Shown here piece after piece: positions 1 through 6,644 of a DNA stretch of 10,659 bases. The position numbers and the translations under genes are program-made. Position 1 is the first letter of the stretch. Every line of letters begins with the position of its first letter. The stretch comes from Rhodanobacteraceae bacterium (GTDB lineage: Bacteria; Pseudomonadota; Gammaproteobacteria; Xanthomonadales; Rhodanobacteraceae). The stretch spans positions 1 to 10,659 of the forward strand of contig JAAXIA010000110.1 in NCBI GenBank assembly GCA_012270595.1, read 5' to 3'. The notes beneath the pieces were generated by a model that was not told the origin of the DNA, ran no database searches, and saw only the letters and a list, made by a program, of their open reading frames with translations.

Positions 1-54
1 ACAATAACCACTTGGCTCACCAAACGCTGCCTCCATACCACCAGGAACTTGCGC

Positions 55-1005
55 TTGAACCGGCTTACCGCCCAGCAACTGTATGACTCGGCCCAGGAAC
101 GCATGGAGTTACGCTGGGTGGCGGGAGCGTGTGGCCAGACGCGCATCCTCGAGCCTTATGCCGAACAGACCCGACGTCCATCCCTTATCGGCTACCTAAA
201 CCTGATCTACCCGAACAAGATACAGGTCATCGGCAGCGAAGAACTTAACTACCTTGACGCACTCCGTCCGGACCAGCGCCAGGAGATCATAGGCAAAATT
301 GTTGCCGGCAACCCGGTCGCTCTGATCGTGACTCACGACAAACCCGTGCCCAGCGACCTGAGCGAAATTGCCGAAGAGATTAATCTTCCACTATGGAGCA
401 GCCCCAAACGCAGCCATGAACTGCTGACCTGGCTGCAATATCACCTGGCGCACATGCTGGCACCGCGCTGCACCTTGCACGGGGTATTTCTTGAAGTATT
501 CTCCATCGGTGTGCTGATCACTGGCCCCGCCGGCTCAGGCAAGAGCGAACTGGCTCTGGAACTCATCAGTCGCGGTCACCGACTGGTCGCCGACGACGCA
601 CCCGAGTTTTCACTCATTGCTCCCGATGTGATTGATGGCCGTTGCCCGGACATATTGCGCGATCTCCTTGAAGTGCGAGGCCTTGGCATACTCAACGTGC
701 TGGAGATGTTCGGTCACACCGCCGTCAAGCTATCTAAGTACCTACGCCTGATTATCCAGCTCGAACCTTGCCATCCTAACCAGGCGCAGGATGGTCTCAC
801 CCGTATCACTGGCGCGACCGGGCACTGTGAACTATTCGGGGTCGCAATACCCACCATCACACTACCGGTAGCGCCTGGGCGTAACCTGGCCGTACTGGTT
901 GAGTCAGCAGTACGCAGCCACATGCTCAAAAGCAAAGGCATCGACCCAGCCAAAACCTTCATGGATCGGCAGGCACACCAAATGCATCGGCTCCCTCCCT
1001 GGTAA
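55..1005 (+). CDS. hprK: HPr kinase/phosphorylase
   Basis: HprK is a cytosolic bifunctional enzyme that phosphorylates HPr on a serine (Ser46) using ATP or pyrophosphate and removes that phosphate again. The protein shows the family's N-terminal domain, then a Walker A loop GPAGSGKS at about residues 157-164, the conserved HGVFLE histidine just before it (about 142), the acidic pair in VADDAPE (about 180-181) and the HprK signature LLEVRGLGILNV (from about 204). Length is 316 aa, as is usual for Xanthomonadales-type HprK. I chose the TTG at 55 because an AGGA lies 8 bases upstream and the resulting N-terminus (MNRLTAQQLYD) fits the family. The TTG at 49 is only 2 bases from that AGGA, and the frame is open to the window edge. 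It is first in a PTS operon; its target HPr with Ser46 is encoded four genes on. The function is well supported and the exact start is less sure. Confidence 0.95.
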   Translation: MNRLTAQQLYDSAQERMELRWVAGACGQTRILEPYAEQTRRPSLIGYLNLIYPNKIQVIGSEELNYLDALRPDQRQEIIGKIVAGNPVALIVTHDKPVPSDLSEIAEEINLPLWSSPKRSHELLTWLQYHLAHMLAPRCTLHGVFLEVFSIGVLITGPAGSGKSELALELISRGHRLVADDAPEFSLIAPDVIDGRCPDILRDLLEVRGLGILNVLEMFGHTAVKLSKYLRLIIQLEPCHPNQAQDGLTRITGATGHCELFGVAIPTITLPVAPGRNLAVLVESAVRSHMLKSKGIDPAKTFMDRQAHQMHRLPPW

Positions 1006-1013
1006 ACGCTTCC

Positions 1014-1919
1014 ATGCCTTCCTCTTACGCTATTTATAAGCCGTTTTCTCATGATAATGCTGACACTATCCACCTGGTCGTGCTCACAGGCATGTCAGGA
1101 AGTGGCAAGAGCGTTGCCCTACGCGCACTGGAAGATCTCGAGTTCTACTGCGTGGACAACTTGCCGCCAGCACTGCTGCCACCTTTTCTACGTATCAGCA
1201 TCGGCCACCCCATAAAGCGTCACCTTATTGCCATCGGTGTGGACGCGCGCAGTTCTGGTGAGGATTTGCAACATATGCCAGACATGCTGTCGGAGCTGAC
1301 CGGCAAGGGGATAGACGTACATCTGGTCTTCATTGACTGTAGTGACGAGATACTGGTCAGACGTTACTCAGAAACCCGTCGCCGCCACCCCATGGCGCAA
1401 CAAGGGGTGTCTCTGTCTCAGGCCATCGCTATGGAACGTCAGCTACTGCGTTCTCTGATGCAAATGGCCGAAAAGGTCATTGACACCAGCAAACTGAACG
1501 TGCATCAGTTGCGCCAACGCATCACACACGACTACGCACAAGACAACAAGGCGCTAAGATTAATGTTCCAATCCTTCGCATTCAGGAATGGGCTACCACG
1601 AGATTCTGATTTTATCTTTGATACACGCTGCTTACCCAATCCACACTGGGAACCGCAGCTGCGCCCTCTTTCCGGCAAGGACGATTCCACCCGTCATTTT
1701 CTCGAGGCCCAGCCCATGGTAAGCAAATACCTTGCCGATACCACGCACTGGCTGGAGAACTGGCTGCCGCGCTTTGCACATAGTGACCGCAGCTATATCA
1801 CCATTTCCCTAGGCTGCACCGGAGGTCGTCATCGCTCGGTGTACCTGGTCGAACGGCTCGCCGCGCACTTCCGTAACCGTTACAGTGATGTCATCAGCTT
1901 TCATCGGGAAATCGAATGA
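1014..1919 (+). CDS. rapZ: RNase adapter / P-loop nucleotide-binding protein RapZ
   Basis: This is RapZ (YhbJ/YvcJ family), a cytosolic nucleotide- and RNA-binding protein. In E. coli it senses glucosamine-6-phosphate and guides RNase E to the small RNA GlmZ; in other bacteria the role is less clear. The Walker A motif GMSGSGKS lies at about residues 26-33, followed by the family block ALEDLEFYCVDNLPP. The C-terminal domain carries FDTRCLPNPHW and the signature GCTGGRHRSVYLVERLA. The 301 aa protein has about 18 more N-terminal residues than E. coli RapZ. There is no later in-frame ATG, GTG or TTG before the P-loop, so ATG 1014 stands even though its ribosome-binding site is weak. The start is 8 bases after the hprK stop, so the two are surely co-transcribed, an arrangement shared with many PTS/rpoN-type loci. 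I do not see glmZ here, so whether it acts as an sRNA adapter in this organism is unknown. Confidence 0.94.
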   Translation: MPSSYAIYKPFSHDNADTIHLVVLTGMSGSGKSVALRALEDLEFYCVDNLPPALLPPFLRISIGHPIKRHLIAIGVDARSSGEDLQHMPDMLSELTGKGIDVHLVFIDCSDEILVRRYSETRRRHPMAQQGVSLSQAIAMERQLLRSLMQMAEKVIDTSKLNVHQLRQRITHDYAQDNKALRLMFQSFAFRNGLPRDSDFIFDTRCLPNPHWEPQLRPLSGKDDSTRHFLEAQPMVSKYLADTTHWLENWLPRFAHSDRSYITISLGCTGGRHRSVYLVERLAAHFRNRYSDVISFHREIE

Positions 1920-1954
1920 ACCTGCCGATCCCGGGAAATACAATACCAGCATGA
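1916..1954 (+). other. 12-codon bridging ORF between rapZ and EIIA
   Basis: A 12-codon ORF (MNLPIPGNTIPA) starts with an ATG that overlaps the rapZ stop as ATGA (1916-1919). It ends with a TGA that overlaps the EIIA start, again as ATGA (1951-1954). A GGGAA sits 5 bases upstream of its start. It fills the whole gap between the two genes. It may serve only to carry terminating ribosomes across the gap to the EIIA start, which has no good ribosome-binding site of its own, or it may be chance. I make no claim that the peptide has a function. Confidence 0.25.
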
Positions 1955-2343
1955 ACGTCGGCATACTTTTAATGACCCACGAGGCGATCGGCGAGGCGCT
2001 GATCTCAGCCGCGCACCATGTACTTCCAAAACTTCCCCTAAAGCTGGCTGTGGTGACCGTACCCGCGCAGGCTAACCCTGACATCATCCGTAGCCTCGCC
2101 GCCCATCATCTACGCGAACTGGATCAAGGAAATGGCGTCCTGGTGCTCACCGATCTCTACGGTGCCACACCATGCAATATTGGACAATCACTCAGCTCAC
2201 TTGGCGTACAGTTACGATACGTTTCAGGACTTAATTTGCCCATGCTGTTGCGCGTACTCAACTACGCGAAAAAGCCGCTTGACGAACTGGCGGAAATCGC
2301 TGCCGCTGGTGGTCGCGGAGGAATTTTTATCGATCATGCTTGA
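1951..2343 (+). CDS. PTS system mannose-family EIIA component
   Basis: This is a small cytosolic phosphocarrier of the EIIA-Man (fructose-mannitol/mannose superfamily) type. It accepts phosphate from HPr on a histidine. From ATG 1951 it is 130 aa, the normal length for a stand-alone EIIA-Man domain. The N-terminus MNVGILLMTHEAIGEAL puts the expected phosphorylated histidine at His10, and DLYGATPCNIGQ and VSGLNLPMLLRVLNY match conserved blocks of the family. Longer in-frame starts (ATG 1885) would overlap rapZ and are not needed. There is no strong Shine-Dalgarno sequence, so translation is probably coupled to upstream translation. No EIIB or membrane EIIC/EIID is encoded in the window, so this EIIA is likely a regulatory phosphate acceptor rather than part of a sugar transporter. 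Homologues in such operons are often annotated manX or ptsA-like; I leave the symbol blank. Confidence 0.9.
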   Translation: MNVGILLMTHEAIGEALISAAHHVLPKLPLKLAVVTVPAQANPDIIRSLAAHHLRELDQGNGVLVLTDLYGATPCNIGQSLSSLGVQLRYVSGLNLPMLLRVLNYAKKPLDELAEIAAAGGRGGIFIDHA

Positions 2344-2605
2344 AAAAGAAATTGTCGTTTCCAACAAGCTTGGCCTGCACGCGCGCGCATCTGCCAAGCT
2401 GGTACAGCTCGTGCAGCAGTTCAGCTCTACCGTATGGCTAGTAAATCAGTCTCATGAAGTCAACGCGCAGAGCATCATGGGCGTCATGATGCTGGCCGCT
2501 GGACTGGGTACAAGACTCACCGTACGCACCCAGGGTGTGGATGAGGATGCCGCACTAAATGCAGTGGTAACACTTTTCGAAGATAAATTCGACGAAGGAG
2601 AATAG
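2336..2605 (+). CDS. ptsH: Phosphocarrier protein HPr
   Basis: HPr is the small cytosolic histidine phosphocarrier that takes phosphate from enzyme I and hands it to EIIA. The 89 aa protein has the active-site block NKLGLHARASAKLV with the phosphoryl-accepting His15. It also has the block AQSIMGVMML with Ser46, the residue that HprK phosphorylates, at the canonical position. The presence of both sites fits the hprK gene at the start of the operon. Its ATG lies inside the end of the EIIA gene (8 bases overlap), which suggests translational coupling. A GGAGGA is present at 2317-2322, 13 bases upstream of the ATG, somewhat far for an optimal site. A longer in-frame ORF runs back to 2132 but overlaps EIIA and has no HPr homology there. 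Assignment is secure. Confidence 0.96.
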   Translation: MLEKEIVVSNKLGLHARASAKLVQLVQQFSSTVWLVNQSHEVNAQSIMGVMMLAAGLGTRLTVRTQGVDEDAALNAVVTLFEDKFDEGE

Positions 2606-2610
2606 CTGGC

Positions 2611-2745
2611 ATGAACATAGGCAAGGACTTGTCAGCCAGGGCCTTCACCCTAAAACGTGTGCCCCCTTCTAGCCGTACCAGAAGTTTCTCCCTCGCCCCA
2701 TATCCCGCTTGCCGCTTTGCTCTGCACAACTGGAGCCGCTTATGA
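2611..2745 (+). CDS. Possible 44-residue small protein between ptsH and ptsI
   Basis: I do not recognise this ORF. It lies in the 136-base gap between ptsH and ptsI, with an AAGGAG at 2595-2600, 10 bases before its ATG, inside the end of ptsH. It encodes 44 residues starting MNIGKDLSARAFTLKRV, rich in Arg/Lys and Ser, with no membrane segment or signal peptide. Its TGA overlaps the ptsI ATG as ATGA (2742-2745). The good ribosome-binding site, the full use of the gap and the 4-base overlap are what would be expected of a translated, coupled ORF in an operon. It is short, however, and I know of no family like it. It could be a translational relay for ptsI, a lineage-specific small protein, or chance. 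Confidence 0.35.
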   Translation: MNIGKDLSARAFTLKRVPPSSRTRSFSLAPYPACRFALHNWSRL

Positions 2746-4484
2746 GGCAAACCCTGGCTGGCACCATCGCGGCCAAAGGCATGACCCTAGGTCGTGCCCG
2801 ATTGCTGCAACATAGTCGTCACCGGGTTGACTATCGCCCATTGCCAGAAAATGAAATCGACGCCGAACTGGGACGACTGCATCGCGCCCTGGATGCCGCC
2901 CGACAAGAACTTGGCAAACTACGTAGCAAACTGCATGGCAACCTGGCACGCGAAGTCAATGGGTTCATCGACGCACACCATCTGCTGCTGGATGACCCCG
3001 AACTGCTTCGCGCTCTCGAAGAACTGATAAAAACCGGACGCTACCGCTCCGACGCAGCACTTAAGAAACAGCACGACAAACTGACGGCGGTGTTCGACAC
3101 CATGGACGCCCCCTATCTGCGCGGTCGCAAAGAAGACATTGACCATATCATCGCCCGGGTCATGTCGGCCCTGCACCAGAAAACCCCTCTCGAGGAACGC
3201 AAGCTAGCCGCGCGCGTCGGTGAAATTCTCGTTGCCGAAACCATCGGTCCTGCCGATCTGGCACATCTGGTCGGTAACGGCCTGTTTGGCGTGGTCAGCA
3301 GCGCCGGTAGTGCCTACTCGCACAGCGCCATTTTGGCTCGCAGCCTGGGAATCCCCATGCTGATCGACGTGATGGATGCCTTATCGGAAATTCATGACAA
3401 CGACCTGATCTTGCTTGATGCCAAGCACGGTGAAGCAATCATCCATCCCGCCGCACAGGATATGACACGCTACCGCGCCTGGCAACGTGCATCGGTACTG
3501 GAAGGTCGCCGTTTACATCTTTTAACCAACGCTCCCACACGGAGTCGTGACGGCATCGACATCAGTTTGTTAAGTAACGCCGAATCTCGCGCCGACATCG
3601 CACTGAGTCTGAGCTATGGTGCGGACGGTGTGGGTCTTTATCGCACCGAATTTTTGTTCTTGCGCGGCAAAGCCCCTCCCTCCGAAGAAGAACAATTCCT
3701 TGTCTACCGCGACCTGGTATTAGGCATGGGAGGGCTATCGGTAACTATTCGCACCCTGGACGTAGGTGCTGACAAAACCGATACCGCAGGACTCCACCTG
3801 CACAATGAAGATAATCCCGCGCTAGGTGTGCGTGGTGTACGCCTGTCACTGCGTTACCCGGCCATCTTCACCACCCAGATTCGCGCCATTTTGCGCGCAG
3901 CCTGCTACGGCCCGGTGCGCGTACTGATTCCCATGGTGACCCAGCCGGATGAACTGATCGCCGTACGCACACTGTTCAAACTGGCGCGTGACGAACTTAA
4001 ACACGAAAACGTCGACCTGCCCGAAAAACTGCCGCTCGGCGCGATGATCGAGGTGCCAGCCGCCGCATTGGGCGTACGCGCCTTGCTCAATCATGCCGAC
4101 TTTCTCGCCATCGGCACCAATGACCTGGCCCAATACGTCCTTGCTGCAGATCGCGGCAATAACGCGCTAAATGATATTTATAACCCACTGCAACCGGCTT
4201 TACTGCGACTGGTCGCCCACGTTATCAGCCACGGTCGCCGCGCCAACAAGCCTGTGAGCCTGTGCGGCGAAATTGGCGGTGATACCCGCTTTACCGGACT
4301 ACTGCTATCACTGGGCCTTACCCAGTTCAGTATGCATCCAGGTCAATTACTCCAGATACGCGACCGCATTTCCGTACTCAATTATATGGCACTTCGCCGC
4401 CATGCCCCAAAGCTGCTGCATGCCCGTACCAGCCAGGAGGTGGAAACACTGCTCACCCACCTCGATCCCGAGGTTTACGGATAA
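2742..4484 (+). CDS. ptsI: PTS enzyme I (phosphoenolpyruvate-protein phosphotransferase)
   Basis: Enzyme I is the cytosolic dimeric enzyme that autophosphorylates from phosphoenolpyruvate and transfers phosphate to HPr His15. From ATG 2742 it is 580 aa (E. coli EI is 575). An N-terminal HPr-binding helical domain is followed by the phosphohistidine domain with SAYSHSAILARSLGIP, active-site His at about 194. The C-terminal PEP-binding barrel carries GLYRTEFLF, the IRTLDVGADK block, DFLAIGTNDLAQYVLAADRGN and the catalytic cysteine in SLCGEIGGD. There is no GAF domain, so this is EI and not the nitrogen-type PtsP. I chose ATG 2742 because a GGAG lies 6 bases upstream and MRQTLAGTIAAKGMTLGRARL is a typical EI N-terminus; an in-frame ATG at 2709 would add 11 residues lacking similarity. 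It is the last gene of the PTS operon. Confidence 0.96.
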   Translation: MRQTLAGTIAAKGMTLGRARLLQHSRHRVDYRPLPENEIDAELGRLHRALDAARQELGKLRSKLHGNLAREVNGFIDAHHLLLDDPELLRALEELIKTGRYRSDAALKKQHDKLTAVFDTMDAPYLRGRKEDIDHIIARVMSALHQKTPLEERKLAARVGEILVAETIGPADLAHLVGNGLFGVVSSAGSAYSHSAILARSLGIPMLIDVMDALSEIHDNDLILLDAKHGEAIIHPAAQDMTRYRAWQRASVLEGRRLHLLTNAPTRSRDGIDISLLSNAESRADIALSLSYGADGVGLYRTEFLFLRGKAPPSEEEQFLVYRDLVLGMGGLSVTIRTLDVGADKTDTAGLHLHNEDNPALGVRGVRLSLRYPAIFTTQIRAILRAACYGPVRVLIPMVTQPDELIAVRTLFKLARDELKHENVDLPEKLPLGAMIEVPAAALGVRALLNHADFLAIGTNDLAQYVLAADRGNNALNDIYNPLQPALLRLVAHVISHGRRANKPVSLCGEIGGDTRFTGLLLSLGLTQFSMHPGQLLQIRDRISVLNYMALRRHAPKLLHARTSQEVETLLTHLDPEVYG

Positions 4485-4498
4485 TCCAGGCTAAACGT

Positions 4499-4521
4499 CG
4501 TGTTGGTGGATGATCAACGCG
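4499..4521 (+). terminator. Weak hairpin after ptsI
   Basis: Fourteen bases after the ptsI stop, CGTGTTG (4499-4505) can pair with CAACGCG (4515-4521), giving seven pairs including one G-T, around a 9-base loop. No T-run follows, so as an intrinsic terminator it is weak. It lies in the 65-base convergent gap between ptsI and the Sel1-repeat gene, where some transcription end is expected. Confidence 0.22.
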
Positions 4522-4549
4522 TAATATCGGCTATCAGCTCATGCTTTGC

Positions 4550-5605
4550 TCACGCACCCTCCGGAGCGGCCGCCTTGGTGAACCACTTTATGGCTTCCCT
4601 GTCGTTCTCCGGAACGCCTTGAGCTTTTGCTGCGCGTATCAGCCCCAGCATGGCCTGAGCGTCGGCATAACCCAGCTCAGCCGCTCTAGTAAACCACCGC
4701 ATGGCCTTGTGGTCATCCCTAGGTATTATCTTCCCGCCCTTGTAGTACATCAGGCCCAGTAACATCTGCGCTTTGGCAACTCCTTGCACAGCCGCTCTGG
4801 TGAACCACCGCACGGCCTTACGGTCATCCTTCGACACACCGTAGCCGTTGTAATACATCCATCCCAGGCTATATTGCGCTTTGGCAAGCCCTTGCAAGGC
4901 CGCCTTGGTGAACCACCGCACGGCATTGCCGTCATCCTTCGACACACCATAGCCGTTGTAGTACATATTGCCCAGGTTGAGCTGCGCGTAAATATCCCCT
5001 TGCTCGGCAGATCTGCTAAACCACTTTACGGCCTTCCTGTAGTCCTTCAGCACACCATGACCTTCGTAATACATATTCCCCAGATTGAGCTGCGCGAAGA
5101 TCCCTCCTTGTTTAGCTGCCTTGGCGAACCACTTTACGGCCTTACTGTAATTTCTCGGTACACCCCTGACCTGCGCGTACATCCACCCTAAGCTATACTG
5201 CGCGGTAGCAACGCCTTGCACTGCCGCTTTAGTGAACCACTTGATGGCAGTCTTTTTATTCTTCGGCACACCTTGCCCTTGACGGTACATCACCCCCAGC
5301 ATTGCCTGCGCCATGTCATAACCCTGCACGGCGGACTTGCCTAGCCACTTCACGGCCTTCCTGTCGTTCTTCGATACACCATTACCCGCGTAGTACATCC
5401 ACCCCAGGCCATACTGTGCAACAGCATCCCCCTGCTCGGCACGGGATCGACAAGTACGTAATACCTTCGAATTGCTGCCACCAAAAATCACGACACATTG
5501 ATCCTTGGCAACAACATAAACTGCTTTTTTGCAGTAGGCCATACCTGGCAATCCAAGAAAGACGAACAACCCCCAGTAAAGTCTTCGATTCATTTGCTTT
5601 TCCAT
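4550..5605 (-). CDS. Secreted Sel1-repeat protein
   Basis: This 351 aa protein is a Sel1-type tetratricopeptide-like repeat protein, probably exported. Residues about 1-25 form a signal peptide: charged start MEKQMNRR, then a hydrophobic stretch and a likely cleavage near GMAYC. A non-repetitive stretch with several cysteines follows (about 25-53). Eight tandem Sel1 repeats of 36-37 residues then run almost to the end, each with the pattern A.QG...AQ..LG.MY..G.GV..D..KAV.WF.KA. The last two repeats have 37 residues. The start at 5605 has GGAG 7 bases upstream (5613-5616 on the + strand). Sel1 repeats form alpha-solenoids that bind other proteins; family members act in signalling, envelope processes and host interaction, but the partner here cannot be told. 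It faces the PTS operon and has no obvious functional link to either neighbour, so it looks like a lineage-specific insertion between core genes. Confidence 0.9.
   Translation of the reverse strand: MEKQMNRRLYWGLFVFLGLPGMAYCKKAVYVVAKDQCVVIFGGSNSKVLRTCRSRAEQGDAVAQYGLGWMYYAGNGVSKNDRKAVKWLGKSAVQGYDMAQAMLGVMYRQGQGVPKNKKTAIKWFTKAAVQGVATAQYSLGWMYAQVRGVPRNYSKAVKWFAKAAKQGGIFAQLNLGNMYYEGHGVLKDYRKAVKWFSRSAEQGDIYAQLNLGNMYYNGYGVSKDDGNAVRWFTKAALQGLAKAQYSLGWMYYNGYGVSKDDRKAVRWFTRAAVQGVAKAQMLLGLMYYKGGKIIPRDDHKAMRWFTRAAELGYADAQAMLGLIRAAKAQGVPENDREAIKWFTKAAAPEGA
4798..4966 (-). repeat. Recently duplicated DNA within the Sel1 gene
   Basis: Two 61-base blocks, 4798-4858 and 4906-4966, lie exactly 108 bases (36 codons, one Sel1 unit) apart. 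They differ at only about five positions by eye. They encode the adjoining ends of Sel1 units 5 and 6, both containing NMYYNGYGVSKDD or WMYYNGYGVSKDD. The other units are much more diverged, so this pair looks like a recent unit duplication or gene conversion. Confidence 0.7.
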
Positions 5606-5630
5606 CGGAGTGCTCCATATGCGTTTCTAA

Positions 5631-5658
5631 CCAGAACCACGCTTTCGCGAAAATGACG
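5631..5658 (-). repeat. Degenerate dRS3-like (CGTCATTCCCGCG-type) intergenic inverted repeat
   Basis: Read on the - strand, these 28 bases match the common proteobacterial intergenic repeat that begins CGTCATTCCCGCG and has the neisserial dRS3 core ATTCCC-N8-GGGAAT. I count about 22 of 28 identical positions against the consensus I remember. The centre keeps a perfect palindrome TTTCGCGAAA (5643-5652). When translated, the element gives RVIFAKAWFWLE, a worn form of the familiar spurious peptide VIPAKAGI. The outer arms have lost pairing, so it is a relic. It lies in the leader of the Sel1-repeat gene, 26 bases before its start codon. Confidence 0.5.
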
Positions 5659-5671
5659 CGCGTAAGAAGGC

Positions 5672-5710
5672 AAAACCCCCTCATGCTACTTTCCTCCCGA
5701 CATAAGGGGG
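5672..5710 (-). terminator. Probable intrinsic terminator of tsaB
   Basis: On the - strand, CCCCCTTATG (5710-5701) pairs with CATGAGGGGG (5685-5676) in a 10-pair stem with one G-T pair and a 15-base loop, followed directly by TTTT. It lies about 60 bases after the tsaB stop and before the Sel1-repeat gene, the right place to end tsaB transcription. The loop happens to contain a purine-rich GGGAGGA. Confidence 0.5.
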
Positions 5711-5770
5711 AGAAAGTGATTGACCAGCACAACCCTAAGCTTCTGCCAACCTGAACAAGTCTCACAAGCT

Positions 5771-6463
5771 TTAAGAGAGTTTTCCTCTCTCCCTGAGAGT
5801 CAACGCCACCTTATCACGCAGGTAGACAGGCAGGACGCTGTGAGCTGCCAGAGCGTGACCTGCACGAAACGCACAAGCAGCCAATGTGGCCACATGACGC
5901 GCCTGCGGGTAACGTTCGCCGTCTGCACTGCCAAGCGTTCCCGTAAGGCGTGCACGCAAGGTATTGGCATAAGTGACCCAACCACTACCAACGACCTGCC
6001 ACATGGGCATGGGTGAGAGCAGCAAATCTTCGGCTCTGCATATGCACTCTTCATCCAGCGTGACTAATGCTCCGCTCTCATGGCGACGGTAACTCGCAGC
6101 ATAGATCTCACCCATACGGGCATCCATGACTGCTAAAACCGCAGCAGCATCATCGTTTGCCTCTAGCGCCAGCGCATGTAGTGAGGAAACGGTGACCACA
6201 GGCCGATCCAACGCCAGGGCCATACCCTGTGCCAGCGATACCGCCAACCGCACACCAGTGAATGCGCCTGGGCCGCGATCCACCGCGATAACATCAAGTG
6301 CCTGACGCACCAGGCCTGCTTCAGCCAGCAACGCATCCAGCATCGGCAATACCCGTTCGCTATAGCGACGCGACGCAAGATGATGACGTTCCAGCATGTT
6401 TTCGCCGCACATTAGAGCGAGGGAACACGATTCGGTGGCGCTTTCAATAGCTAACAGGTTCAT
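5771..6463 (-). CDS. tsaB: tRNA threonylcarbamoyladenosine biosynthesis protein TsaB
   Basis: TsaB (YeaZ) is the ASKHA-fold partner of TsaD. With TsaE they transfer the threonylcarbamoyl group made by TsaC/TsaC2 to A37 of ANN-decoding tRNAs in the cytosol. From ATG 6463 the protein is 230 aa (E. coli 231). It shows the N-terminal [15 protein letters not shown] strand-turn, the family signature [20 protein letters not shown] at about residues 61-80, SSLHALA, and [12 protein letters not shown]. The longer in-frame ORF back to 6514 adds 17 residues that do not fit the family; no clear Shine-Dalgarno site precedes either start. It is transcribed away from valS, with about 180 bases between the two starts. 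In many proteobacteria tsaB is next to rimI; here valS lies between them, though all serve translation. A hairpin with a T-run follows it at 5672-5710. Confidence 0.93.
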   Translation of the reverse strand: MNLLAIESATESCSLALMCGENMLERHHLASRRYSERVLPMLDALLAEAGLVRQALDVIAVDRGPGAFTGVRLAVSLAQGMALALDRPVVTVSSLHALALEANDDAAAVLAVMDARMGEIYAASYRRHESGALVTLDEECICRAEDLLLSPMPMWQVVGSGWVTYANTLRARLTGTLGSADGERYPQARHVATLAACAFRAGHALAAHSVLPVYLRDKVALTLRERGKLS

Positions 6464-6569
6464 CAGGATATTGTCGCATCCAGGCCGATGGCTGTGCCGA
6501 CAGATCGTGCGCATTGCATCTGGCTCATGCCATCAAAGCCTGAAAGACTCAGTGTCCACTGCCGTTTTT

Positions 6570-6598
6570 TGGGCAACAAGCCCATCCCCCGCTACAAT
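6570..6598 (+). promoter_or_regulatory. Possible sigma-70 promoter of valS
   Basis: In the divergent region between tsaB and valS, TACAAT (6593-6598) is a good -10 hexamer (5 of 6). TGGGCA (6570-6575), 17 bases upstream, is a moderate -35 (4 of 6). Transcription would begin about 6605, leaving a leader of some 40 bases before the ATG at 6645. The rest of the 181-base region shows no clear promoter for tsaB. Confidence 0.42.
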
Positions 6599-6644
6599 AG
6601 CGCCTCTGGCATCTGCCCCGCCAGCCTTTTCCCGGCAAGCTAGC

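Noticed and set aside
1..86. Possible tail of an upstream gene (for example ptsN) in a frame that stops at 84-86.
   Set aside because: The visible residues (ending EPAYRPATV) do not resemble a PtsN or Hpf C-terminus, and the frame would overlap hprK by about 30 bases. The hprK frame itself is also open to the edge, so nothing can be decided from so little sequence.
2132..2335. In-frame upstream extension of HPr.
   Set aside because: It lies inside the EIIA gene in another frame and the residues have no similarity to HPr, while ATG 2336 gives a canonical 89-residue protein with His15 and Ser46.
4784..5754. Long open frames on the + strand opposite the Sel1-repeat gene (4784-5191 and 5302-5754).
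   Set aside because: They are mirror frames of a repetitive coding sequence; their apparent repeats simply reflect the Sel1 units, and they lack ribosome-binding sites and recognisable domains.
6396..6644. N-terminal extension of ValS by 83 residues.
   Set aside because: The extension overlaps tsaB on the other strand, contains the likely valS promoter, and has no counterpart in ValS proteins.
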